A stretch of DNA of 57,743 nucleotides from an uncultured Clostridia bacterium (lineage in GTDB: Bacteria; Bacillota; Clostridia; Oscillospirales; CAG-272): positions 1 to 57,743 of the forward strand of contig CANQYV010000004.1 in assembly GCA_947628165.1 (NCBI GenBank). The letters are read 5' to 3'. This document shows positions 50,787 to 57,743 of this stretch, one piece after another. The notes beneath the pieces were generated by a model, which made no database searches, was not told the DNA's origin, and saw only the letters and a program-made list of their open reading frames with translations. A program made the position numbers and the translations under genes. Position 1 is the stretch's first letter. Each line of letters starts with the position of its first letter.

Positions 50787-51496
50787 AGGTAAGAGTTGTA
50801 ATACTTGCCGGAGGAACCGGCAGTAGAATGAAAACAGATTTGCCTAAGCAATTTATTGAAGTAGACGGCGTTCCGGTGATTGTAAATACAATAAACAACT
50901 TTCAGAATAACAATCGCATTGATAGCATTACGGTAGTATGTCTGAAAGATTGGAGTGGCTATCTACAGGAGCTTATTGCAAAATATCGGTTGGACAAGGT
51001 TATCAGCATTGTAGCGGGCGGAGATACGGGACACGATTCCGCAAAAAACGGAGTTATGTCTTTAGAAAAAACGATGGATGAAGATGATATTGTTGTAATT
51101 CATGACGCAGCGCGCCCGCTTATTTCTCAGGTGATTATCAATGATATGTTAGACACGGCAATTAAATACGGAAACGCCTGCACTGCAATACCTATTCACG
51201 ACACTATTATTGTCACTGACGATCAGCAGTCGGGCAATACACAAATTGAGCGTAATAAAATAATGAGAGTGCAAACTCCGCAGGCATACAGATTCGGTCT
51301 CATCAAAGCACTTTATCAGCGAGCCGATGAAGAAAACAAACACGATTTTATATATGCCAATACCATGGCTATTACATACGGGGTTAGAATATATTTTTCC
51401 ACCGGATCTGATTGCAATATAAAGCTGACCACAAAGGAAGATTTGGCTTATTACAAGGCGATGAAACAATTCAGCGAGGAGGAACGCAGCAAATGA
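50783..51496 (+). CDS. IspD/TarI-family cytidylyltransferase
   Basis: A 237-residue nucleotidyltransferase that activates a polyol phosphate with CTP. It has the N-terminal loop LAGGTGSRMKTDLPKQF, VIHDAARPL, TAIPIHDTI and MRVQTPQAYRFG, as in IspD and TarI. Context favours a CDP-polyol for the polymer (TarI makes CDP-ribitol) over the essential isoprenoid step. Start is GTG at 50783, preceded by GAGAGG and overlapping the isomerase stop. The end overlaps the SDR start (ATGA). Confidence 0.87.
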   Translation: MKVRVVILAGGTGSRMKTDLPKQFIEVDGVPVIVNTINNFQNNNRIDSITVVCLKDWSGYLQELIAKYRLDKVISIVAGGDTGHDSAKNGVMSLEKTMDEDDIVVIHDAARPLISQVIINDMLDTAIKYGNACTAIPIHDTIIVTDDQQSGNTQIERNKIMRVQTPQAYRFGLIKALYQRADEENKHDFIYANTMAITYGVRIYFSTGSDCNIKLTTKEDLAYYKAMKQFSEEERSK

Positions 51497-52524
51497 ACCT
51501 TTCGCCTATCGAAGCTAACGAGTTTAACAGATATACGGAACGGTATTCTTTTTTGCCATTTATAAAGAATAAAACTTTTCTTATTACCGGCAGTAACGGC
51601 ATGATCGGCTCCGGGATAATTAAGTGGCTTCTTTATGAAAATGCGGCTCACGGCGCTGACTGCCGTATTTTTGCGTCTACAAGACATCCTCAGAACAGGC
51701 CTGATTATCTTGAATCGGACGATAATGTTGTCATGTGTCAGTTTGGAATGGAAAATCAGGATGTCGAAACGGAAGAGATTGATTATATTATTCATACTGC
51801 TGCACCGACAGGGAGAAAGTATTTTATTACAAAGCCGGTGGAAACTCTTCGGGTCATAGTAGACGAAACCGAAAAAATGCTGGATTTGGCCAAAGAAAAA
51901 AACGCGCAAATGGTTTACTTATCGTCCGTAGAAGCCTACGGCATTCCGAACACAGATGCTCCAATTAAGGAGGACTATGTTGGCGCCGTGGACAGTTTGG
52001 ATATAAGAAACGGATATCCGATGGGAAAGAAAGCTGCCGAATTTTTATGTTATGCGATGAGCAAAGAGTATGGCGTAAATGTTTGTATTGTCAGGCTTTC
52101 ATCTATACAAGGATTGCTTCAGCCTTATGATGAGCAAAGGATATTCAACGAAATTCTCAGATGTGTAATTGAAGGTAAAGATTTGATAATGAAATCCGAC
52201 GGGCTCAGCAAAAAGTCTATTGTATATTCTCTTGACGCTATCAGCGGTATTTTTACTGCATTGTTCAGAGGTGAGTCCGGCGAGGCGTACAATATCACAG
52301 ACCCGGCTACATATATGACGGTGCGCGATTTGGCATCGTATGTTTTTGAAAAGTTTAATCCTGATGTACATATTGTTTTCGATATAGAAGATACGTCGAA
52401 AACCGGGTATCTGCCGCATTTGGAATTTACTCAGGACATAATGAAGTTGCAAAAGCTGGGCTGGGGGCCGATTTCAAATTTGGAACATATATACAAAACA
52501 GATTTATCGAGATTCGGAGAATAA
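51493..52524 (+). CDS. Extended SDR, NAD-dependent epimerase/dehydratase family
   Basis: A 343-residue enzyme with the nucleotide loop TGSNGMIGSG (about 33-42), SSVEAYG and the catalytic Tyr/Lys as GYPMGKK. It belongs to the NDP-sugar epimerase/dehydratase type. The ATG at 51493 overlaps the upstream stop; a longer frame to 51412 lies in the preceding gene. In Haemophilus CDP-ribitol synthesis an IspD-like domain is fused to an SDR reductase (Bcs1/Acs1); here the two are separate but coupled. It may reduce a ketose phosphate or modify the CDP-linked product. Confidence 0.85.
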   Translation: MNLSPIEANEFNRYTERYSFLPFIKNKTFLITGSNGMIGSGIIKWLLYENAAHGADCRIFASTRHPQNRPDYLESDDNVVMCQFGMENQDVETEEIDYIIHTAAPTGRKYFITKPVETLRVIVDETEKMLDLAKEKNAQMVYLSSVEAYGIPNTDAPIKEDYVGAVDSLDIRNGYPMGKKAAEFLCYAMSKEYGVNVCIVRLSSIQGLLQPYDEQRIFNEILRCVIEGKDLIMKSDGLSKKSIVYSLDAISGIFTALFRGESGEAYNITDPATYMTVRDLASYVFEKFNPDVHIVFDIEDTSKTGYLPHLEFTQDIMKLQKLGWGPISNLEHIYKTDLSRFGE

Positions 52525-52527
52525 GAA

Positions 52528-54315
52528 ATGATATTGGATAAAGTCACGTCTCCCGCAGATTTAAAGAAGCTTCCTGCCGATAAACTTCCGGAGCTGGCTC
52601 GGGAAATCAGAGATGTTCTTATAAATAAAGCAAGTAACTTTGGCGGGCATTTGGGATCAAACCTTGGAGTTGTTGAGCTGACGATTGCACTTCACTATGT
52701 GTTTGATTCGCCAAAGGATAAAATTGTCTTTGATGTTTCTCATCAGTGCTATGTCCATAAAATACTGACCGGCAGAAAAGCAGCCTTTCTTGACGAAAAG
52801 CTTTATCGTAGCGTATCGGGCTATACAAATCCAAAGGAAAGCGAGCACGATATGTTCAATGTCGGACATACGTCCACTTCCATAAGCCTGGCGTGCGGTC
52901 TTGCAAAAGGCAGAGATATCTGCAAAAGAACCGAAAATATAATTGCAGTTATCGGCGACGCAGCTTTAGACGGAGGAGAGGCGTTCGAGGCTTTAAACTC
53001 TGCCGTTGAGGTGGGCGGAGGCCTTATTGTCGTTGTTAATGATAACGACATGTCAATACCGGAAAACCACGGAGCGCTTTGCAAACATCTTGCCGAACTT
53101 CGTAAGAATGAGGGCAAATGCGAGAACAACTTCTTTAAAGCGCTCGGATTTGATTATTATTTTGTAAAAGACGGACACAATATCGCAGAGTTGATTGAGG
53201 CTTTTACAAAGGTCAAGGATATTACACACCCAGTGATTGTTCATTGCGTTACGAAAAAAGGAAAAGGATATAGTTTTGCAGAAGATAATTCCGAAAAATG
53301 GCATTGGGCGCATCCCTTCAATATTGAAACAGGTGAGTTTTATAAAGGAACGGCGGTTCCCAAGGAAAACTACGGTTCCATTGTCGGGCAATATTTGATG
53401 CAAAAAATCAAAGATGATCCAAAGATCGTGGCTATGACGGCTTCTGTGCCAGCGTACATAGGGTTTAATTCCGAAAGAAGAAAGGAAGCCGGTAGTCAGT
53501 ATGTTGATGTCGGAATAGCAGAGGCTAACGGCGTTACCATGGCGGCAGCGATTGCAAAAAGCGGCGGAAAGCCGGTGTTTGTAACGGGAAGCTCGTTTTA
53601 TCAGCGAGCCTATGACCAAATAGAGCAGGAAATGTGTATAAACAGATGTGCTGCCACGATGCTTGTTGCATTTTCGGGTATTAACGGACATGACAGTGAC
53701 GCTCATGCAGGTTTATACGACATGGCTTTGTTAGGTAATATCCCCGGTTTGATTTATCTCGCTCCGTCCAATAAGCAAGAATATTTGGCGATGCTGGAGT
53801 GGAGCATTGAGCAAAATGAAAGCCCGGTAGCAATCCGAATCCCTTGGAACGGTGTTCATTATACAAATGAGCCTGTTCCGCCGGAGTATTCCAAAACGAA
53901 ATACATGGTCAGAAAGAGCGGGTCGCAAGTTGCAATTCTCGGTCTGGGAAGCTTTTATCAGCTGGCAGAGCAGGTTGCGGAGCTGATTAAAAAAGAAATG
54001 AAGATTGAACCAACGCTTATTGACCCGATGTTTATTACAGGTGTGGACGAGCCATTACTGGAAGATTTAAAATCCAATCACAAGCTGATAGTCACTTTGG
54101 AGGACGGCATCGTTTTAGGAGGCTTTGGCGCAAGAATTTCGCAATTTTACGGCGTCGATGATATGAAAGTGATAAATTGCGGCTTCCACACAGAGGTGCC
54201 GACACAGTTTACGGTTGAAGAAATGATGGAGAAAAACGGTCTTATGCCGGAGCAAATACTGCAAAGAGTTAAAGACATAGTCGGCGGCAATGAATCAACT
54301 GAGGAGAAGAAATGA
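52528..54315 (+). CDS. DXS-like thiamine-diphosphate enzyme
   Basis: A 595-residue homologue of 1-deoxy-D-xylulose-5-phosphate synthase (usually about 620). The N-terminal His is in GGHLGSNLGVVELT; DVSHQCYVHKILTGR and GHTSTSIS match DXS. The cofactor motif reads GDAALDGGEAFEALN and later NDND, with GDA instead of GDG. The second domain has the catalytic Glu in DVGIAEANGVT, FYQRAYDQ and HDSDAHAG. Context between cytidylyltransferase/SDR genes and a glycosyltransferase suggests a role in making an unusual sugar precursor rather than isoprenoids. It starts three bases after the SDR stop. Confidence 0.87.
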   Translation: MILDKVTSPADLKKLPADKLPELAREIRDVLINKASNFGGHLGSNLGVVELTIALHYVFDSPKDKIVFDVSHQCYVHKILTGRKAAFLDEKLYRSVSGYTNPKESEHDMFNVGHTSTSISLACGLAKGRDICKRTENIIAVIGDAALDGGEAFEALNSAVEVGGGLIVVVNDNDMSIPENHGALCKHLAELRKNEGKCENNFFKALGFDYYFVKDGHNIAELIEAFTKVKDITHPVIVHCVTKKGKGYSFAEDNSEKWHWAHPFNIETGEFYKGTAVPKENYGSIVGQYLMQKIKDDPKIVAMTASVPAYIGFNSERRKEAGSQYVDVGIAEANGVTMAAAIAKSGGKPVFVTGSSFYQRAYDQIEQEMCINRCAATMLVAFSGINGHDSDAHAGLYDMALLGNIPGLIYLAPSNKQEYLAMLEWSIEQNESPVAIRIPWNGVHYTNEPVPPEYSKTKYMVRKSGSQVAILGLGSFYQLAEQVAELIKKEMKIEPTLIDPMFITGVDEPLLEDLKSNHKLIVTLEDGIVLGGFGARISQFYGVDDMKVINCGFHTEVPTQFTVEEMMEKNGLMPEQILQRVKDIVGGNESTEEKK

Positions 54316-55289
54316 ATCCTTTAATCAGTTTAGTAATACCTGTCTACAACGTCGAAAAATATCTTGACAAGTGCATGAGTTCCGTCCTTGCGCAAACCTA
54401 TGATAACTTTGAGGTCATACTCGTCGACGACGGCTCGACCGACAACAGCGGCAAGATGTGCGATGAGTATGCGGAAAAGTATGGCAGAGTAACTGTTTAC
54501 CATAAGCCGAACGGTGGTCTTTCCGACGCGAGAAATTTCGGTGTGGAGCATTGCAATGCCGACTTGGTTTCATTTATTGATTCAGACGACTATGTAACCG
54601 AGGATTATCTTGAATACCTCTGGTATTTGATGAAGAAGTACAATGTGGATATTGCTTGCGCAACGGCAAAGAGAATTATCGAAACGGCGAAAATAAATAG
54701 GGACGATAACGACAGCGAGATACTTTTAGACTGCTCGGAGGCGATCAAAAGAATATGTTATACATCATGTAGTGCGTGTACGCGTCTTTACAAAAGACAA
54801 TTTCTTCTCACTCATCCGTATCCCAAAGGAAGATTATACGAGGATCTTGCGACCACATGTAAAATTTACGGAAGCAGTTCAAAAAGCGTATTCGGAGGGA
54901 AGACAATATACTATTGGGTTCAGCGGCAAGGAGGAATAACACATAGCGAGATTGATAAAAAACAGTATGATTTGTTTTGGTCTGCTGATGAACAGTTGAA
55001 TTATATTTCCGAAAACTTTCCGGCGTCGGAGAGTGCGTCACATGCAAGATGCGTTATGGCCGCATGTCATTTTGTTACACGACTCTTTAGCAGCAAAAGC
55101 AAGAACAGAAAGCAGCATTTTAAATACGCAAGAAGTTATGTTAAAAAGCATTTGAAATATATTGTACGAGACAGAAATACTCCAAAAAATATTATTATTT
55201 CCGGATTGACTATTTATATGGGCTATACAGCTTCAAAAATTCTATGGCCGGTCAGACAGAAAATTAGAAAGGCTATCAGGGGCATTTAA
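54312..55289 (+). CDS. Family 2 glycosyltransferase
   Basis: A 325-residue GT-A enzyme. ISLVIPVYNVEKYLDKCMSSVLAQTYDNFEVILVDDGSTDNS starts the protein in the classical way (split here: VIPVYNVEKYL and LVDDGSTDNSG are the key parts), SFIDSDDYV carries the DxD, and LYEDLATT the catalytic-side ED. The C-terminus is basic with a weak hydrophobic segment, consistent with membrane association. It adds one sugar of the repeat unit; donor and acceptor are unknown. The ATG overlaps the DXS-like stop. Confidence 0.9.
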   Translation: MNPLISLVIPVYNVEKYLDKCMSSVLAQTYDNFEVILVDDGSTDNSGKMCDEYAEKYGRVTVYHKPNGGLSDARNFGVEHCNADLVSFIDSDDYVTEDYLEYLWYLMKKYNVDIACATAKRIIETAKINRDDNDSEILLDCSEAIKRICYTSCSACTRLYKRQFLLTHPYPKGRLYEDLATTCKIYGSSSKSVFGGKTIYYWVQRQGGITHSEIDKKQYDLFWSADEQLNYISENFPASESASHARCVMAACHFVTRLFSSKSKNRKQHFKYARSYVKKHLKYIVRDRNTPKNIIISGLTIYMGYTASKILWPVRQKIRKAIRGI

Positions 55290-55293
55290 CAAT

Positions 55294-56364
55294 ATGTGGA
55301 TATATTTCACTGCCACGTCGCTGTCGATTATGATAACATGGCTTGCTGTAAAAGCGCATAATGACAACAGGATAGCTAATTACAACAAAAATGTTATAAG
55401 CTCTGTTTTTGCGGTAATGTCATGTCTACCGCTTTTAATTGTTATGGCATTTAGAAAAGGGGTCGGCACAGACTATTGGAGCTATCAAATATGGTTTAGC
55501 TCAAGTAATCGGGGAGACTTGGAAATAGGATTTAAAACGTTGAACATTATTTTAAATTTTGTTTTTGGCGACCCTCAAAGTATTTATATTGTTTGTGCAG
55601 TTATAATATGCGGATTCTATTTTTATATGATTTACAAAGAGTCGGTATCTCCGATGTACAGTGTACTGCTTTTTGTAATATCGAAAGATTATTTTATAGC
55701 TATGAACGGCATGAGACAATATGTGGCTGGGACTATAGCTTTGATGGCTTTTCCGTATTTTAAAAAAAGAGATTGGAAGAAGTCACTACTTATTATTTTT
55801 ATTGCATCTTTATTTCATAAATCGGCTTTTATCTTTGTACTTTTGTATATTATTATTGACATTGACATAAATCCCGCTTGGGCAGTGGGTATATTTGCGG
55901 GATTAGTATTGTTTTCAAATACAATAAAGAGCGTTGTCTTCCCGATATTGATTAAAATTGGATTTTATTCTAAATATTTCTCAGAAACATCTCATTACAA
56001 CAACTCTGAAGGAGAGTTTAACTGGCATACCATACTGATATTTATGTGCTTTTTCATTCTGATTGCGTATGAATATAAAAAGGCCAAAGCAAATCAGAAT
56101 CTGAAATTAGTTTACAGTGCGGTTTTGATAAGTTTGTTTATTGCTTCAACAGGTTCTATTCTGCCTCTTAATGCGCATCGTTTGACGTGGTATATGAATT
56201 CAGTTCTTGTACTGTATATACCGGAGGTTACACGGTCTTTGAGCAACAAAAGGCTGAGAATGATCGTAGACACCATGATTATATTTGCATTTACGATGAC
56301 TACTTTAATTGACATCTTAAATGGCAATCAAGGAGTTCTTCCGTATAAAGCATTTTGGGATTAG
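55294..56364 (+). CDS. EpsG-family polysaccharide polymerase
   Basis: A 356-residue protein with about ten hydrophobic helices. The EpsG/Wzy-like pattern is clear in MAFRKGVGTDYWSYQIWF near residue 50, the conserved region MNGMRQYVAGTIALMAFPYF near 145 and LFHKSAFIF near 175. Such proteins polymerise lipid-linked repeat units outside the membrane. Together with the initiating transferase this implies a Wzy-type pathway; a flippase is not yet seen and may lie beyond the window. It begins four bases after the glycosyltransferase gene. Confidence 0.87.
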   Translation: MWIYFTATSLSIMITWLAVKAHNDNRIANYNKNVISSVFAVMSCLPLLIVMAFRKGVGTDYWSYQIWFSSSNRGDLEIGFKTLNIILNFVFGDPQSIYIVCAVIICGFYFYMIYKESVSPMYSVLLFVISKDYFIAMNGMRQYVAGTIALMAFPYFKKRDWKKSLLIIFIASLFHKSAFIFVLLYIIIDIDINPAWAVGIFAGLVLFSNTIKSVVFPILIKIGFYSKYFSETSHYNNSEGEFNWHTILIFMCFFILIAYEYKKAKANQNLKLVYSAVLISLFIASTGSILPLNAHRLTWYMNSVLVLYIPEVTRSLSNKRLRMIVDTMIIFAFTMTTLIDILNGNQGVLPYKAFWD

Positions 56365-56410
56365 CTTTTAATTTATAAAACAAACACGCGTAAAAACAAA
56401 GGAAGTGTTG

Positions 56411-57496
56411 GTGAAAAAAATGAAGGTTGGAATCTTGTCAATGCAACGTGTCATAAATTATGGGTCATTTTGGCAAGCATACTTATTAAAAAAAATATTA
56501 GAGGACAAAGGAAATAAAATTGAGTTTATTGATATACTGCCGGGCAAGGAATTATGCAAGTATAAGGCAAGAAAGTTTGATATAAAAAAAATAAAATATT
56601 ACCTTTCTTTTCGTTTCCAAAAACGGCAGGCCTTTAATTCTTTTTTTTCAGATATGCTTGGGGTGGCGTCATCACCTAATTTCTCATCAGAATACGATCG
56701 AATAATAATCGGCAGCGATGAGGTTTTTAATTTTGCTCAGCCCTCACCGTGGGGGTTTTCTCCGCAACTTCATGGCGCAATAGATAACGAAAATGTTAGT
56801 TCATATGCAGCGTCATTTGGTTCAGCAACATTAGAAGATGTAGAGAGATACGGATTACGAGACGAACTTGTTGCTGCAATGTCGAATCTCAGACACATTT
56901 CTGTTAGGGACAAAAATTCCTATGATATAACGAAAGAACTTCTCCCAGATGCTAAAGTGTATCTTCATTTTGATCCGGTCTTAGTTGGAGATCTTCCTGT
57001 ACCTGAAAGACAAGACGTTGATAAAAAATATATCGTCATTTATGCATATAATTTCAGATTTAACGATAAGGATCTCATAACGGAAATTAGGAAATTTGCA
57101 AAACAAAATGGATTTAAGATATATTCAGTAGGCTTTTATCAGAGTTGGGTTGATAAAAATATTGTCGTCGATCCATATCAAATTCTTCAGTACTTCGTGA
57201 ATGCGGAATACATAATCACAGACACGTTCCATGGTACAATTTTTTCTGTTAGATGTCATAAAAAATTTGCAACAGTCATACGGGACGGTGCAAGCGGAAA
57301 TAGGCAAAAGCTGTCTTCGCTTTTGAACGACCTTAAACTCGGCGAAAGGGAGCTTGTGAGAGCGAAGGATTTTGAAAAGACCCTTACGACGGAAATTGAT
57401 TATAATTCGGTTGACGAAATACTGAATAGAGAAAAAAATAAAGCTCAAAGATACCTTGATATGTGCCTTTATGGAGAACCTTACGAAGAGGAGTAA
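56411..57496 (+). CDS. Polysaccharide pyruvyl transferase family protein
   Basis: About 361 residues, cytoplasmic. The family (CsaB/PssM-like) pattern is visible in INYGSFWQAYLLKKIL near the start, RIIIGSDEVFNFAQP, SSYAASFGSA, SVRDKNSYDI and the C-terminal ITDTFHGTIFSVRCHKKF. Members attach pyruvate ketals from phosphoenolpyruvate to sugars of wall or capsule polymers, adding negative charge. GTG at 56411 with AAGGAAG just upstream is preferred; ATG at 56420 is the alternative. Confidence 0.87.
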   Translation: MKKMKVGILSMQRVINYGSFWQAYLLKKILEDKGNKIEFIDILPGKELCKYKARKFDIKKIKYYLSFRFQKRQAFNSFFSDMLGVASSPNFSSEYDRIIIGSDEVFNFAQPSPWGFSPQLHGAIDNENVSSYAASFGSATLEDVERYGLRDELVAAMSNLRHISVRDKNSYDITKELLPDAKVYLHFDPVLVGDLPVPERQDVDKKYIVIYAYNFRFNDKDLITEIRKFAKQNGFKIYSVGFYQSWVDKNIVVDPYQILQYFVNAEYIITDTFHGTIFSVRCHKKFATVIRDGASGNRQKLSSLLNDLKLGERELVRAKDFEKTLTTEIDYNSVDEILNREKNKAQRYLDMCLYGEPYEEE

Positions 57497-57579
57497 TATA
57501 AGGAGCACACTAAATATCACAGTATTTTCAAACAAAACACATATTATTTTCTTATTAAAAAGAGAAATGGAGACAATTT

Positions 57580-57743
57580 GTGTATACAGAACTTAGATCA
57601 TATCAGATAATCATATCTCTGTTGAAAAAGTACGGGATAAGCCGGTGCGTTTTGTCTGCAGGAAGCCGGAATGTGCCGTTCGTCCATTCTGTCGAAACGG
57701 ACAGCTATTTCAACTGCTATTCTGTTGTCGACGAGAGAAGCGC
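57580..57743 (+). CDS. MenD-like thiamine-diphosphate enzyme, N-terminal part
   Basis: The window ends inside this gene; 54 codons are present. GTG at 57580 follows TGGAG at a proper distance. The fragment YGISRCVLSAGSRNVPFVHS and SVVDERS matches the start of MenD (VLSPGSRSTP and HVDERSAGF), including the Glu that activates the cofactor. MenD joins 2-oxoglutarate to isochorismate in menaquinone synthesis, but here the gene sits in a polysaccharide locus after a pyruvyl transferase, so a sugar-related carboligase or decarboxylase is more likely. Incomplete, so the assignment is provisional. Confidence 0.7.
   Translation, partial: MYTELRSYQIIISLLKKYGISRCVLSAGSRNVPFVHSVETDSYFNCYSVVDERS

Overview
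The window reads as the chromosome of an endospore-forming member of the Clostridia, probably an uncultured gut lineage. The evidence is Spo0A, SpoIIE, a SpoIIQ-like M23 protein, the ctsR-mcsA-mcsB-clpC operon, sigma-A promoters of TTGACA-N17-TATAAT type and AGGAGG ribosome sites. Most of the window is visibly GC-rich. Three stretches are clearly AT-richer and look acquired: the TetR/CPBP pair (about 31.9-33.2 kb), the flavin reductase/HxlR pair (39.5-40.5 kb) and above all everything right of about 45.9 kb.

Region by region. 0-5.4 kb: a phosphorelay made of a REC-HD-GYP-PAS-GGDEF protein, a lone Hpt protein and a hybrid sensor kinase with two receiver domains. 5.4-9.9 kb: a UvrA-family ATPase lacking most of the UvrB-binding insert, a NYN-domain protein and an AI-2E/PerM-family membrane protein. 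9.9-14.7 kb (minus): spoIIE, a DUF6054-like protein, a lipoprotein and a small membrane protein. 14.8-16.8 kb (minus): hflK-hflC, divergent from tadA. 17.4-20.9 kb (minus): an apparent operon of rnz, an SGNH lipoprotein, a LOG-family protein and a TauE/SafE exporter. 20.9-26.7 kb (minus): xpt followed by a BMP-type nucleoside ABC importer. 27.0-31.7 kb (minus): ctsR-mcsA-mcsB-clpC with paired CtsR boxes. 31.9-34.4 kb: TetR, CPBP protease and MFS transporter. 34.5-36.8 kb (minus): VTC polyphosphate polymerase domain, DUF4956 and DUF4097. 36.9-39.5 kb: spo0A, a divergent ThyX-fold protein and a SpoIIQ-like protein. 39.5-45.8 kb: flavin reductase/HxlR, a Gfo/Idh/MocA dehydrogenase, a small HPr-like protein, a GH43 glycosidase with a DUF2264 protein, and a cytidylate-kinase-like protein.

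45.9-57.7 kb is an AT-rich surface-polysaccharide locus. A small XRE regulator lies divergent from a promoter that sits in a 35-bp palindrome. Two decayed copies of an initiating sugar transferase precede an intact one. Then come an acetyltransferase frameshifted at a run of nine G, a CDP-glycerol-type polymerase, and a tightly coupled set of RpiB-like isomerase, IspD/TarI-like cytidylyltransferase, extended SDR, DXS-like thiamine-diphosphate enzyme and GT2 glycosyltransferase. An EpsG-type polymerase, a pyruvyl transferase and the start of a MenD-like thiamine-diphosphate enzyme follow. Together these suggest a phosphodiester-linked, pyruvylated, variably acetylated polymer built from an unusual CDP-activated polyol or deoxysugar. 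This is the best candidate in the window for an undescribed pathway. No tRNA, rRNA, CRISPR array or insertion sequence was seen.
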